Shown: positions 33,201 through 42,536, numbered from the stretch's first letter. The stretch: 51,046 nucleotides of DNA from a bacterium (GCA_021734165.1 JAIPJL010000008.1:1-51046), one strand, 5' to 3'. The notes: generated by a model not told the origin, from the letters alone. Translations and numbers: made by a program.

Positions 33201-35693
33201 ATGAAAAAACCTTTTAGGACACTGACAACAGTAACTCTGTTCCTGGCATTCAGCTTATTTTTAGCCGGTTCAGCGCTTGCGCGCCAAACCGATGTCGGAC
33301 CTGTGCGATACAAATCAGACGCGACAATAGCTGCTGACGTACAAGGCGAAAGAGTACTGTTTGTTCATGATGTCGGGAACGTCCGCATGACGCTCTCGAA
33401 TTGGGGTGAACAGGGAAATCCAGATGGCGTACCCGGATACTTCGGTTTTGAATTTCCACTCGGAGCGGAAACAGATTTTCTTTTCAGTTCCGGTATTTGG
33501 GTAGGCGCTATCAAAAATGGAGAAAAGTTAGTTTCAACCGGTACCGACGGTGATAACGGCACTAACGAATTTTCACCGTCCGTTACAGATTATTCCCATT
33601 ATTACATTGATGGGAGCGGAAACAACCAGCAGGTTTCGATAGAAATTCCAGGACGTGAAATAGAATATCCTTACTATTTAAGGACTTCTAAATCATTAAG
33701 CGTCGTTGAAACCGCTGAAGGCGGTAAGTATTGCTACACCAAAGGCGCCAAAGAAATCGACGATGATGGAGACTGGAATAAAGATACCGACGATCTCGAT
33801 GGTGATGGTAAACCATCATCGAACTGGGACCTCGGTGGAGGTAACATCGGTAGGGACGATGACGGTGACGGACTCGTTGATGAGGAAGCCGCTGATGGTA
33901 TTGATGATGACGGTGATGGACTGACAGACGAGGATACATTCGACGGTGACGATAATGGTGATGGAAATTGTAATTACGATCCTGAACCTCATATCGATGA
34001 AGATCCTGCAGGTGACATGTCCGCAGACTTCGTTGACAATGATTTTGACGGCAAGGTAGATGCTGCTGATGATGATTTCGACGGTGACATTGTACCGGGT
34101 TCGCCAGATGATGATGGTGACGGAGTCTTCGACGAGGACGGAAGCGCACGTGGCACCCAGGAGTTCTTCTGTGTTTATGATGACACCAATGTCGATCTCG
34201 TACAAAATCCCGACAACGACGGGCATACACCGCTTAATGTTCAGGTTCTTCAGAGAACCTATGCCTGGGGTGAAGAATATGCCGCAGATTTCATCATTGT
34301 AGATCTAATCATTCGCAATATTGGTGAAGTTCCAATTGAAGATGTCTATCTTGGCCTGTTCGCTGATCCGGATATTGGCGCTAAAGGCGAAGGCGGTGAT
34401 CCCGCCTCGCTCGATGACTGGAACTACTACTATGAGGGTGTGTTTGATGAAGAAGAAATAAGAATGATGATTCAGGGTGATGATGAGAATGACAACGACG
34501 GTATAAAGCCCGGTGTTTTTGGAATGCAGGTATTGCGTTCACCGGCGCCCCTGGAGGATTTAAATGTTGCCTTCAGGAATTTTGAGCGTGTCGCGGGTGG
34601 CGATCCTGATTTGAACTTCCACAAATACGATATGATCTCAGCAAGTTCTGCTGATAATTCACCTCCTACAACCGCATTTGGTGACTGGCGTTTTCTGATG
34701 GGCTTTGGGCCGAAAACAGGTGGTTGGTTTCCCGGCGAGACGTCAAACATCCTGAAACCGGACAGTTCACTGCCTGTGACGGTGGCTTTTGTAGCCGGTG
34801 AAACAGAGGAAGATGCGCTCAGGAATGCTGTTTGGGCACAGCGCATTTATAATAATGACTTCCAGGGACCTGCCGCGCCTGATCAACCTAAGTTTTCGAT
34901 TACTGCCTACCCAGATCATATTAGGGTTACATGGCAGGATAACGCAGAAGGCTCGAAAGATCCTATCACCGGTGATGAAGACTTCGAGGGCTACGTTCTT
35001 CAAAGGTCTAGCGATACCAATAAATGGACAACCATCCAGCAGTACGACCTCATTAACATATTGGATGATCCAGCTTTCGAACGTGAAAACCTTAATCTCG
35101 GTATGCCCTACGATTTATACCCGGAAGGCTCTAACTGGCGCTGGGTTGTAACAAGTGTTAACAATAACGTCTCGCCGCCCGACACAACCTGGAACAGGGA
35201 GTATTGGATTGATGACTATGACGTACTGCGGGGATGGACATACTACTACATTGTAAGATCGTTCGATCAGGGCGTCAAAGGCGCGGGTGTTTTGATAACT
35301 CCGATTGGCAGAACCTACCAGACGGCAGTTGTTGGTTACACAGAAGAGACTTCCACAATCGGCAACTCCGTTCAGGATGTTTTTGTGGTTCCGAATCCGT
35401 ATCGTGGTGGTCATTCTCAGGAATACAGTGGAGGCTTGGACGAAAGTGGCGTGAAGATATACCCTCGCAAGCTGTATTTTATGAACCTGCCTGCTACCGG
35501 CGCCGAGCTTAATATCTTTTCCTTATCCGGCGATCATATTGTATCACTTGATCATCCTGCCGGAAACGATCTTCTCATCTGGGATATGGAGAATAAATAC
35601 GACCAGGAGATAGTCAGCGGTATTTACTACTACATAGTTAAAGCCGTTGAAGGGAATGATATCAAGATCGACAAATTTGTCGTGTTGAAGTGA
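33201..35693 (+). CDS. Secreted protein with dense Ca-binding Asp repeats and variant T9SS tail
   Basis: 830 residues. Signal peptide (LFLAFSLFLAGSALA), then a beta-rich first part. Residues about 185-315 are packed with DxDxDG-type loops (DDDGDGLVDEEAADGIDDDG and further copies) like thrombospondin type 3 or dockerin calcium motifs. A fibronectin-like region follows. The end is a variant of the T9SS sorting domain: FVVPNPYRGG, SGIYYYIVKA and a last KFVVLK. The start (ATG 33201) has GGAGTG upstream and sits 19 bases after the TonB receptor. It is probably a calcium-dependent surface partner of that receptor, which is inference. Confidence 0.8.
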   Translation: MKKPFRTLTTVTLFLAFSLFLAGSALARQTDVGPVRYKSDATIAADVQGERVLFVHDVGNVRMTLSNWGEQGNPDGVPGYFGFEFPLGAETDFLFSSGIWVGAIKNGEKLVSTGTDGDNGTNEFSPSVTDYSHYYIDGSGNNQQVSIEIPGREIEYPYYLRTSKSLSVVETAEGGKYCYTKGAKEIDDDGDWNKDTDDLDGDGKPSSNWDLGGGNIGRDDDGDGLVDEEAADGIDDDGDGLTDEDTFDGDDNGDGNCNYDPEPHIDEDPAGDMSADFVDNDFDGKVDAADDDFDGDIVPGSPDDDGDGVFDEDGSARGTQEFFCVYDDTNVDLVQNPDNDGHTPLNVQVLQRTYAWGEEYAADFIIVDLIIRNIGEVPIEDVYLGLFADPDIGAKGEGGDPASLDDWNYYYEGVFDEEEIRMMIQGDDENDNDGIKPGVFGMQVLRSPAPLEDLNVAFRNFERVAGGDPDLNFHKYDMISASSADNSPPTTAFGDWRFLMGFGPKTGGWFPGETSNILKPDSSLPVTVAFVAGETEEDALRNAVWAQRIYNNDFQGPAAPDQPKFSITAYPDHIRVTWQDNAEGSKDPITGDEDFEGYVLQRSSDTNKWTTIQQYDLINILDDPAFERENLNLGMPYDLYPEGSNWRWVVTSVNNNVSPPDTTWNREYWIDDYDVLRGWTYYYIVRSFDQGVKGAGVLITPIGRTYQTAVVGYTEETSTIGNSVQDVFVVPNPYRGGHSQEYSGGLDESGVKIYPRKLYFMNLPATGAELNIFSLSGDHIVSLDHPAGNDLLIWDMENKYDQEIVSGIYYYIVKAVEGNDIKIDKFVVLK

Positions 35694-35701
35694 GGTGAAC
35701 A

Positions 35702-37057
35702 ATGAAAACAAGTAAAATACCTGTTCTGACCTTGATCGGTTGTCTGCTTGCAGGCATGTTTTTCATGACCGCCTGCGATGACGAACGTACACCTGTTGCC
35801 TCACCTTCCGATACGACTTACTCTGAAACAATCATCCTGGTGGATACACTGACGTCTAACGGACAACTAATTGATGCTTCTTTCACACTGCTTGATACTG
35901 TGAAAGAAGGTTTTATAAAAGTTTCGTGCTTCTTTGATCCGGAAGAACATCTTGCCGATTTCGAGCGATTTGGCAATGAAATTGATTCGCTTGAAACCGA
36001 CAACGAAGCGCTAAATGTTAACATAATAAACCTCGGTCTCGAATTGAATGAGCTTCCAGGGAGAATTAATAGAATTCCTGCTGATACTACTGCTCTAAGA
36101 GTTCAGATAAATGATCTGGACAGCTTAATCAATTTAGTCCAAGTAAAGATTGACAGTCTTGAGAATATTGATCCAAGAGATGAAGAACAACAAGAATATC
36201 TTGATAATCTGATTGCTGAGAAGGAAGAGTATTTACTTCTTCAGGATGATTATGCAAATCAGATTGACTCTCTAATCGAGCTACGCGATTCACTACGTAT
36301 CCGGAATGAAGTGATCAAAGTAGAAAGAGAAGGAAATAGAGTAACAAAAGCGATGAATCAGGCGCTTATAAACGAGTGTCTTGCTTATCGCGACATACTT
36401 GACGTCTATCTCGATAATCTTTACAGTCTCTCACTTGGTTTTGGTACAGACAGCATTAATTATTATCCTGATGCTATCTTTGTTAATAAAAACGTAGAGC
36501 TTACTGAAACCTATTTCAACTTGGATACAACGTTTTTTGATCCTGCTACCGGTTCAGTTAAAGCAAATGCAATAATGGATCCGGCGCAGATCGATCCCAC
36601 TTGGCTTGAGACAGCTTTATACGATTCACTACTGCTAACGCTTGATGGTTTAACACCGACTCTTGAAATTCTTAAAGCAAACAATGATACAGGTCAAACC
36701 AACTGGGCGGAAATGCGTGCCAATATGCTTGAAGACAGTCTCTCCATGGTTTGGGGTCAGGGAGTATTCCTGGCGCCAGAACCCGATGATACGACTAAAA
36801 TGCGCGGTATTAGTTTCAGGTTTAATCTCGATGAATTTTGGGCTGCTGACAGTGGTTGGACGATTGGCAGACCTTTTATCCATGGTACAAGACCTGAGAG
36901 AGGAACTGCGTATTCAAACCAGTATCCGGTACGTCGTTATCTGTCGAAAATGACTGAAGGAGACCATTCACTTCATTTCAGATTCGGCGGTGAAGCTACC
37001 AATACGAAGATCATAGTAACTCTGTATGTGGTTTACTATGAGAAAGTGGGGCGATGA
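35702..37057 (+). CDS. Coiled-coil lipoprotein, hypothetical
   Basis: 451 residues. The N-terminus is a lipoprotein signal (LLAGMFFMTACDDE, lipid Cys25). Residues about 88-215 are a long heptad-rich helical region (EIDSLETDNEALNVNIINLG, DSLINLVQVKIDSLENIDP), probably a coiled coil. The C-terminal part is beta-rich (RGISFRFNLDEFWAADSG). I recognise no named family. It is separated by 8 bases from the Ca-repeat gene and the next start is within 36 bases, so it belongs to the same operon. Likely attached to the outer membrane and holding or bridging partners. Confidence 0.75.
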   Translation: MKTSKIPVLTLIGCLLAGMFFMTACDDERTPVASPSDTTYSETIILVDTLTSNGQLIDASFTLLDTVKEGFIKVSCFFDPEEHLADFERFGNEIDSLETDNEALNVNIINLGLELNELPGRINRIPADTTALRVQINDLDSLINLVQVKIDSLENIDPRDEEQQEYLDNLIAEKEEYLLLQDDYANQIDSLIELRDSLRIRNEVIKVEREGNRVTKAMNQALINECLAYRDILDVYLDNLYSLSLGFGTDSINYYPDAIFVNKNVELTETYFNLDTTFFDPATGSVKANAIMDPAQIDPTWLETALYDSLLLTLDGLTPTLEILKANNDTGQTNWAEMRANMLEDSLSMVWGQGVFLAPEPDDTTKMRGISFRFNLDEFWAADSGWTIGRPFIHGTRPERGTAYSNQYPVRRYLSKMTEGDHSLHFRFGGEATNTKIIVTLYVVYYEKVGR

Positions 37058-37092
37058 TGATTAAATATATTTCCAAAACAAGGAGAATATCG

Positions 37093-38157
37093 ATGCCCCG
37101 AAACTACATCGTGTTCGGTGTTCTCGTCCTAATGTTACTGATGTTATTCATTAGTAATACTCAAGCAACAGAAGTTCAGAAGGTGGGAACTACAAGTTTA
37201 CAGGTACTGAAAATTGCCACCAATGTTCGTTCCATTGGAATGGGCGAAACTGCCGTTGCCTTTACTGATGACATTCAATCGATATTCTGGAATCCCGCCG
37301 GTTTGATTCATTTAGAGGGTTCTTCGGTTTTATTGTCACAGATCAACATGCCTGCGGATATTCAGTACAACACCTTTGCAGTGGCAAGAAACTTCGGTAA
37401 CAGCAGTTTAGGTTTACATCTTATGTCGATGACTACCGGTGACATGAAGGTTACAACGATTTCTCATCCTGAAGGTACTGGTGAGAATTTCATGTGTTAC
37501 GATATTGTCGCTGGTGTATCCTGGGCTCAAAGGCTTACAGACAGGTTTACTTTCGGTCTTAACCTCAGAGTTGCTAATTCAGGTATTGACGATGCAAAGT
37601 ACACTGGCGCTCTTGCTGACCTCGGGACGCTTTACGAAACATCGTTGAGAACGCTGAAGGTTGGCATGTCGGTACAGAACTTCGGTCCTGACGTGAAATA
37701 TGATGGTAGTTTCCTTGACTACCGCGATCAGGGCAGAAGAAATCGCGAAGAGCCGAATTCAAATAGTTACTCTAGCGCTCCACCACCAACAATTTATCGT
37801 CTGGGATTGTCTGCTAATTTCTTTGAGATGACTGGCATTCCCAAACATCCCGATTTTGATGGTTTGATTGCTTTTGAGATGAGTCATCCCAATGACAATC
37901 GAGAACGGATAAATTTTGGTTTGGAGTTTACATACCTGAAAACCTTAGCGCTTCGCGCTGGGTATAAGGTCAGGTATGAAAATGTCCTCGGTTATGACGA
38001 GGAGAGGTGGACGGGCGGTTTTGGAATCATGCTCCCCTTACCCGGAGAGGTTGATTTCATATTTGATTATGCCTATATGGACTTCGGTCAAATTGCTGAT
38101 GCAACAGACAGTTTTGTAGGCACACCGCATCGTTTTTCAATAATCCTTAATTTCTAA
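37093..38157 (+). CDS. PorV/PorQ-like outer-membrane barrel protein
   Basis: The start at ATG 37093 is preferred to ATG 37054, because AGGAGA (37081-37086) and a clean signal peptide (FGVLVLMLLMLFISNTQA) follow this choice; it gives 354 residues. The sequence has the pattern of the PorV/UPF0164 family of T9SS-linked outer-membrane proteins: LQVLKIATNVRSIGMGETAV, IQSIFWNPAGLI and a barrel ending FSIILNF. In known T9SS, PorV helps release cargo at the cell surface. Finding it between lipoproteins and a TonB receptor suggests a dedicated export or surface-assembly set. Confidence 0.85.
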   Translation: MPRNYIVFGVLVLMLLMLFISNTQATEVQKVGTTSLQVLKIATNVRSIGMGETAVAFTDDIQSIFWNPAGLIHLEGSSVLLSQINMPADIQYNTFAVARNFGNSSLGLHLMSMTTGDMKVTTISHPEGTGENFMCYDIVAGVSWAQRLTDRFTFGLNLRVANSGIDDAKYTGALADLGTLYETSLRTLKVGMSVQNFGPDVKYDGSFLDYRDQGRRNREEPNSNSYSSAPPPTIYRLGLSANFFEMTGIPKHPDFDGLIAFEMSHPNDNRERINFGLEFTYLKTLALRAGYKVRYENVLGYDEERWTGGFGIMLPLPGEVDFIFDYAYMDFGQIADATDSFVGTPHRFSIILNF

Positions 38158-38175
38158 CCCACAGCGGAGGTAAAC

Positions 38176-40020
38176 ATGAAATTTAGAAATCTCCTGATAA
38201 TCGCCCCGTTGCTTCTGATTCTGGCGTTGCTGTTGGGTTGCGAAGCGGAGGATCCAGGAGCGCCACTACCTAATAAGCTGCCGGATACCCGGATTGTAGT
38301 CGCTCCGCTTGAAGGAACGGAGTATGACCATTATGTATCCCCGACAAAGTTGTTTAATATACAATGGTTCGGTAGTGATACTGATGGAATTATCGCAGGT
38401 TATTATGTCCAGATTGATAACGGACTGGCGGTCTGGACAACATCGACAGATAGCGCCATTGCTTTTGAAGCGTCAGAACCTGACTCTAATGATGCATCAC
38501 GTCTGTTGGAGAACCACACAATCAGAATAACGGCTGTTGATGATCTTGGTGATTCAGATCCGACACCAGCAATCCGCACCTTCTGGGCTGTTAATTATAT
38601 GCCGGAAGTCAGTAAATTCACTGCTGATTTTGAAGAAGGTGACACGGTTGGCAGAGGCGTATATTTTGAGATTGAATGGGCTGATCAGAACATCTCTGAC
38701 GCACTCGTTCGCTTGAATATCGATGGATCGCCTGTCACAAATTGGGATTCTCGTCTTAAATTCCAGTTCTGTGAGACAGCTTTGGGAACCATTGTTGAGT
38801 CTATTGATACGATAAATGTTTATCCTGTTGATATTTCTCTCTTACGGGCAGGAAAACGCTCAATCTCAATTGAAGTCAAAGACCTCGGTGGTGCAATAAG
38901 TAATGCGTTTGTCAGAAACGTTTTCGTTGCTGAAGGTGTACTGCCAAAGGTAACAGCATTTACTGCTTCTTACGGAGGCACGGACTTCTTCCCCGACGGA
39001 TCAATATTTTATGACGATAACATCACAACCGTCATGAGTATCCAGGCTACAGCAGAAGATTACTTCGGTATTATTCAGGCATATCGTTACAGAATGCGTT
39101 ATCGTGCTATTGGCGATACGGCAGCCTGGATAGATTGGCCTGATTGGTCGGATGAAACATGGAGCGGTTCAACTATTGAGTTTACCAATCTCAATCTCGG
39201 TGAATATCAGTTCCAGGTGCAGTGTCGGGATTATACCGGCGCTCTGAGTGAAATTTATGAGAATAAGCTCGCTATAGTCACGCCTGATCTTGGAGGAATG
39301 ACTATCTTGATCGTTGATGAAACAGCGGCAGGCAATGATCGACCGGGCAGTCCTGCAGATTCCACAAACGATAAATTCTGGGCAAGAATTACTGCCGATT
39401 TACCGGATGATGGCTGGACTTTATCTTCTGTGGATATTGACTCTGTTGGCAGAATTTCACCGCTGCATGTCTATAATAAAAACATTATTATCTGGCATGC
39501 CGGTGATTATTCGTCCATTCTGCTTAGTGAGAACCTTGGTATTCTTGAGCAATATCTCGAAGCCGGTGGCAAGTTGATCATTTCCGGCTGGAGTTCGTTG
39601 AAAGCATTTGCTGCTGATCCGGCGTCTCTGGATTTAACATTTGAAGCTGATTTTGCAGCGGATTATCTCAGAATCACCGAAGGACACAAAAATCCGGATA
39701 AGGAATTTGCGGGTATTTACGGTAATTCGGAATTTGGTTGTCCGGATCTTACAATTGATCCCGAAAAACTACCTTCCCGTTGGAACGGATTAATGAATAA
39801 CTGCTGGATTATGACGCCTGGGTGGCGTTCAGAAGCCATCTGCACATGGAAAGGACCTGCCGACCCGGTTTCTTCATTTGAGGGAAAAACCTGTGCTGTC
39901 AGAAATTACTCACCGGTTTACCCATGGCGAACAATGATCCTCGGTTTTGAATTATTCTTTGCCTATGAAGATCAGGCAAAGGAGTTCATTGAATGGGCTG
40001 TAACCGATATCAGTCAGTAG
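38176..40020 (+). CDS. Modular lipoprotein with Ig-like domains and a GATase-like C-terminus
   Basis: 614 residues. Lipoprotein signal (LILALLLGCEAED, Cys22). The first 360 residues are several beta-sandwich repeats of fibronectin/PKD style (TKLFNIQWFGSDTDGIIAGY, VRNVFVAEGVLPKV). From about 375 an alpha-beta part begins MTILIVDETAAGNDRPGSP and has NIIIWHAGDYS and LEQYLEAGGKLIISG, reminiscent of glutamine-amidotransferase-like folds seen in secreted FCB proteins; no catalytic Cys-His pair can be identified, so it is probably a binding domain. It is the last gene of the surface operon, 18 bases after the PorV-like gene, and is followed by a terminator. Confidence 0.75.
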   Translation: MKFRNLLIIAPLLLILALLLGCEAEDPGAPLPNKLPDTRIVVAPLEGTEYDHYVSPTKLFNIQWFGSDTDGIIAGYYVQIDNGLAVWTTSTDSAIAFEASEPDSNDASRLLENHTIRITAVDDLGDSDPTPAIRTFWAVNYMPEVSKFTADFEEGDTVGRGVYFEIEWADQNISDALVRLNIDGSPVTNWDSRLKFQFCETALGTIVESIDTINVYPVDISLLRAGKRSISIEVKDLGGAISNAFVRNVFVAEGVLPKVTAFTASYGGTDFFPDGSIFYDDNITTVMSIQATAEDYFGIIQAYRYRMRYRAIGDTAAWIDWPDWSDETWSGSTIEFTNLNLGEYQFQVQCRDYTGALSEIYENKLAIVTPDLGGMTILIVDETAAGNDRPGSPADSTNDKFWARITADLPDDGWTLSSVDIDSVGRISPLHVYNKNIIIWHAGDYSSILLSENLGILEQYLEAGGKLIISGWSSLKAFAADPASLDLTFEADFAADYLRITEGHKNPDKEFAGIYGNSEFGCPDLTIDPEKLPSRWNGLMNNCWIMTPGWRSEAICTWKGPADPVSSFEGKTCAVRNYSPVYPWRTMILGFELFFAYEDQAKEFIEWAVTDISQ

Positions 40021-40061
40021 AGTAAGGTCAATTAAGCTCAACAATAGTAAAAAAGAAATTG

Positions 40062-40088
40062 CGCCCTGCCATAACTTACGGCAGGGCG
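40062..40088 (+). terminator. Terminator of the surface operon
   Basis: CGCCCTGCC (40062-40070) pairs with GGCAGGGCG (40080-40088), a 9-bp GC stem with a 9-base loop, followed by a U-rich but mixed tract (TAGTTGTTTAGT). It lies about 40 bases after the last stop codon. Confidence 0.7.
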
Positions 40089-40112
40089 TAGTTGTTTAGT
40101 CAGTAACAATAC

Positions 40113-40141
40113 TTGACTTCTCTGTGGTTTGAAATTATATT
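40113..40141 (+). promoter_or_regulatory. Promoter of the B12-yebC-ruvCA operon
   Basis: TTGACT (40113-40118) and TATATT (40136-40141) are 17 bases apart, giving a start near 40148 and a leader of about 100 bases before AAGGAG and the first gene. Confidence 0.8.
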
Positions 40142-40246
40142 TCCTAAGTGATAATGAGAAAGTTATGCAACTAATGTGATTTTCTCTATCCACTTGTAAA
40201 ACAAGTAATCTAATCTTCCTATAATTGGTTTAATAAGGAGCCTAAC

Positions 40247-40657
40247 ATCAATACAGAGCAGAAAATACGGATTCTTCTTGCAAAACCCGGACTTGACGGT
40301 CATGATCGTGGCGTCAAAGTGCTCGCTGCAGCTTTCCGTGATGCGGGAATGGAAGTCATATATCTCGGTTTGAGGCAGACGCCTGAGATGATAGTAGAAG
40401 CGGGATTACAAGAAGATGTAGATGTAATTGCGCTATCAATATTATCAGGCGCTCACATGACAATTCTGCCAAGGATTAAAAAACTAATGAACGATAAGGG
40501 TTTAACGGATGTTCTGCTGACGGGAGGTGGAATTATTCCTTCTGAAGATATGGATGAACTTCAGAAAATGGGCGTCGGAAGACTTTTCGGACCCGGCACT
40601 CCTGTCAGTGAACCGATAGAATATATCAGCGCTTGGGTTGCTGAAAACAGGAATTAA
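40247..40657 (+). CDS. B12-binding protein of the methylmalonyl-CoA mutase C-terminal type, ATC start
   Basis: Stand-alone cobalamin-binding domain. It has [17 protein letters not shown] with the DxHxxG cobalt-ligating motif (His in DGHDRG), [13 protein letters not shown] and [14 protein letters not shown], then [10 protein letters not shown]. The conserved N-terminus needs a start upstream of the GTG at 40319, which would remove the DxHxxG motif. The frame has no ATG, GTG or TTG between the TAA at 40211 and 40319, but has ATC at 40247 six bases after AAGGAG (40235-40240), giving 136 residues starting MNTEQKIR. In other bacteria this protein joins a mutase or its chaperone; the large mutase subunit is not in this window. 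It is first in the operon with yebC. Confidence 0.85.
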   Translation: MNTEQKIRILLAKPGLDGHDRGVKVLAAAFRDAGMEVIYLGLRQTPEMIVEAGLQEDVDVIALSILSGAHMTILPRIKKLMNDKGLTDVLLTGGGIIPSEDMDELQKMGVGRLFGPGTPVSEPIEYISAWVAENRN

Positions 40658-40668
40658 GTGAGGCGCAA

Positions 40669-41409
40669 ATGTCCGGACACTCAAAATGGGCAACAATTCG
40701 ACGCAAGAAAGAAAAAACCGATGCAGCTCGCGGTAAAACTTTCTCTAAACTGATCAAAGAAATCACCATTGCGGCTCGCATGGGAGGTGGAGATATAAAC
40801 GGAAATCCACGCCTGCGTACTGCGGTTGATACAGCTAAAGCTGCAAATATGCCATCATCTAATATTGATAAGGCAATCAAGAAGGGTACCGGTGAACTAC
40901 CTGGTGTCAATTACGAAGAAGTTACTTACGAAGCTTACGGACCGGGAGGCACCGCATTACTTATTGAGGTTGTCACAGATAACCGAAACAGAACTGTTAG
41001 CGAAATACGCAACATGCTTGGAAAAAACGGCGGCAATATAGGTGAAACCGGTTCTGTTAACTGGATGTTTAGCCGTATGGGGCAAATTAGCGTTCCTGCT
41101 GAGGGAGTTGATGAAGATGAACTGATGATGGTTGGATTGGAAGCAGGCGCTGAAGATATTAAACTCGATGATGAAGCATTTCTTATAAGCTCGTCTCCTG
41201 AGGATTTCGATGCTGTTCGCTCAGCGCTTGCCGAAGCAGGTTACACAGTTGAATCTGCCGAAGTGGAGATGATCCCACAGACTTATGTGCCTCTTGAAGG
41301 TACGAAGGCAAAACAATTGCTAAGGCTGATGGATACTCTGGACGAGCACGATGACGTTCAGCAGGTCTGGTCGAATGTTGACTTCCCCGACGATGTTTTT
41401 GACGATTAA
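40669..41409 (+). CDS. yebC: YebC/PmpR-family protein
   Basis: 246 residues. It is unmistakable from the N-terminus MSGHSKWATIRRKKEKTDAA, then AARMGGGDINGNPRLRTAVD, EAYGPGGTALLIEV and the SVNWMFSRMGQI domain border. YebC proteins are now linked to translation of difficult (proline-rich) stretches and were earlier called transcriptional regulators; the role is not certain here. ATG 40669 has GAGG upstream. Its stop overlaps the ruvC start by one base. This yebC-ruvC-ruvA order is common in bacteria. Confidence 0.95.
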   Translation: MSGHSKWATIRRKKEKTDAARGKTFSKLIKEITIAARMGGGDINGNPRLRTAVDTAKAANMPSSNIDKAIKKGTGELPGVNYEEVTYEAYGPGGTALLIEVVTDNRNRTVSEIRNMLGKNGGNIGETGSVNWMFSRMGQISVPAEGVDEDELMMVGLEAGAEDIKLDDEAFLISSSPEDFDAVRSALAEAGYTVESAEVEMIPQTYVPLEGTKAKQLLRLMDTLDEHDDVQQVWSNVDFPDDVFDD

Positions 41410-41915
41410 TGATAGTAGTGGGAATTGATCCCGGTCTTTCAGCGACCGGCTATGGCGTTGTCGAGAAAATTGGCAATCGAATCACCCCCCTAAGTTGGGG
41501 GGTGATTCGCTCGAAGTCTAATCTCCTGCCGGAAAAACTTGAGAGGATTCACAGGGAAATTGTTTCTGTCCTTGAAAAGTATTCGCCTGATATTGTTGGA
41601 ATAGAGGATATTTTTACAGGGATTAACCCTCGATCAGGATTAAGGCTTGGGCACGCAAGAGGCGTTGCTATCCTTGCTGCTGCGCAGGGTGGATTTTCTG
41701 TTAAGGAGTACACTTCTGCTACTGTTAAACAATCGGTCGCCGGAAACGGCAGAGCCGCCAAACAGCAGGTTCAGTTCATGGTAGGAAAACTATTAAATAT
41801 AAAGGACGTTAAAATTGCCGAAGATGCTGCTGACGCACTCGCGGTTGCTTTGTGCTGCCTTATCCGTGAGAAGTCACCTTTGAATATGTTAAAAGGACGT
41901 CAGAATGATAGATAG
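41409..41915 (+). CDS. ruvC: Crossover junction endodeoxyribonuclease RuvC
   Basis: This cuts Holliday junctions left by RuvAB. At 168 residues it has the RNase-H-like acidic sites: VGIDPGLSATGYGV (Asp7), VGIEDIFTG (Glu) and the C-terminal DAADALAVALCC motif. The NPRSGLRLGHARGV motif is typical. The ATG overlaps the yebC stop by one base (TAATG) and the 3' end overlaps ruvA by 11 bases, so the three genes are translationally coupled. Confidence 0.96.
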   Translation: MIVVGIDPGLSATGYGVVEKIGNRITPLSWGVIRSKSNLLPEKLERIHREIVSVLEKYSPDIVGIEDIFTGINPRSGLRLGHARGVAILAAAQGGFSVKEYTSATVKQSVAGNGRAAKQQVQFMVGKLLNIKDVKIAEDAADALAVALCCLIREKSPLNMLKGRQNDR

Positions 41916-42492
41916 AATTCGCGGTAAATGCCTTCAGAAAAATCCCGCTGAGATTGTTGTTGAAATCGGAGGGATTGCGCTTGCCGCAGCAATACCCTTG
42001 ACAACATTTGAACGTGTTGGACGCGTTGGCAGTGAAATAAGCCTGTTTACATACCTCTATGTGAGGGAAGCAATACTTGATCTGTATGGATTTTCAACCG
42101 TTGAAGAACGCGACCTGTTTAAGCTTCTGATAAATGTCAACGGAGTTGGTCCTAAAATGGCTCTGGCGATTCTTTCTCAGTTCTCACCACAAGACCTTTT
42201 GCAGGTAGTGTTGGATGGTGAAAGCAGACGCTTAACGGCTGTTAAAGGTATCGGCGCGAAAACTGCCGAAAGGCTGATGGTGGAGTTGAAAGGTCGATTA
42301 AGAGGAATATCATCTGAAATTACCGATAAATCAGCCGGTGGATCGGTCTCACCAAAAAGTGAGGCTATTAAAGCTCTTGAAGCGCTGGGATTTACGCTTC
42401 AGCAGGCGGATAGCGCTGTCAGAAAGGTTTGCTCTGATCAGGGAGATGATCTGCCAGTTGAGGAAATCGTCAGAACTGCTCTTAAAGGTTAA
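41905..42492 (+). CDS. ruvA: Holliday-junction DNA helicase RuvA
   Basis: This binds four-way DNA junctions and loads RuvB. At 195 residues it has an N-terminal OB fold (MIDRIRGKCLQKNPAEIVVE), the helix-hairpin-helix pair NGVGPKMALAILS and KGIGAKTAERLMVEL, and the C-terminal RuvB-binding helix (SEAIKALEALGFTLQQADSA). AAAAGGA precedes the ATG inside ruvC. Length and order are normal. Confidence 0.96.
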   Translation: MIDRIRGKCLQKNPAEIVVEIGGIALAAAIPLTTFERVGRVGSEISLFTYLYVREAILDLYGFSTVEERDLFKLLINVNGVGPKMALAILSQFSPQDLLQVVLDGESRRLTAVKGIGAKTAERLMVELKGRLRGISSEITDKSAGGSVSPKSEAIKALEALGFTLQQADSAVRKVCSDQGDDLPVEEIVRTALKG

Positions 42493-42507
42493 GCGTCCAA
42501 AATCAGC

Positions 42508-42536
42508 TTGTAACACGTGTAATGGTTAAGTATATT
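42508..42536 (+). promoter_or_regulatory. Promoter of the molybdenum-hydroxylase genes
   Basis: TTGTAA (42508-42513) and TATATT (42531-42536) are 17 bases apart, and transcription would begin near 42543, about 84 bases before the ATG of the FAD subunit. Confidence 0.6.

Noticed and set aside
33688-34230. 180-codon His/Arg-rich frame on the minus strand
   Set aside because: It is the antisense of the GAT/GAC-rich calcium repeats in the 33201 gene; its composition follows from that alone.
37054-37092. Start of the PorV-like gene at ATG 37054, overlapping the previous gene
   Set aside because: A good ribosome-binding site and a clean signal peptide both fit ATG 37093.
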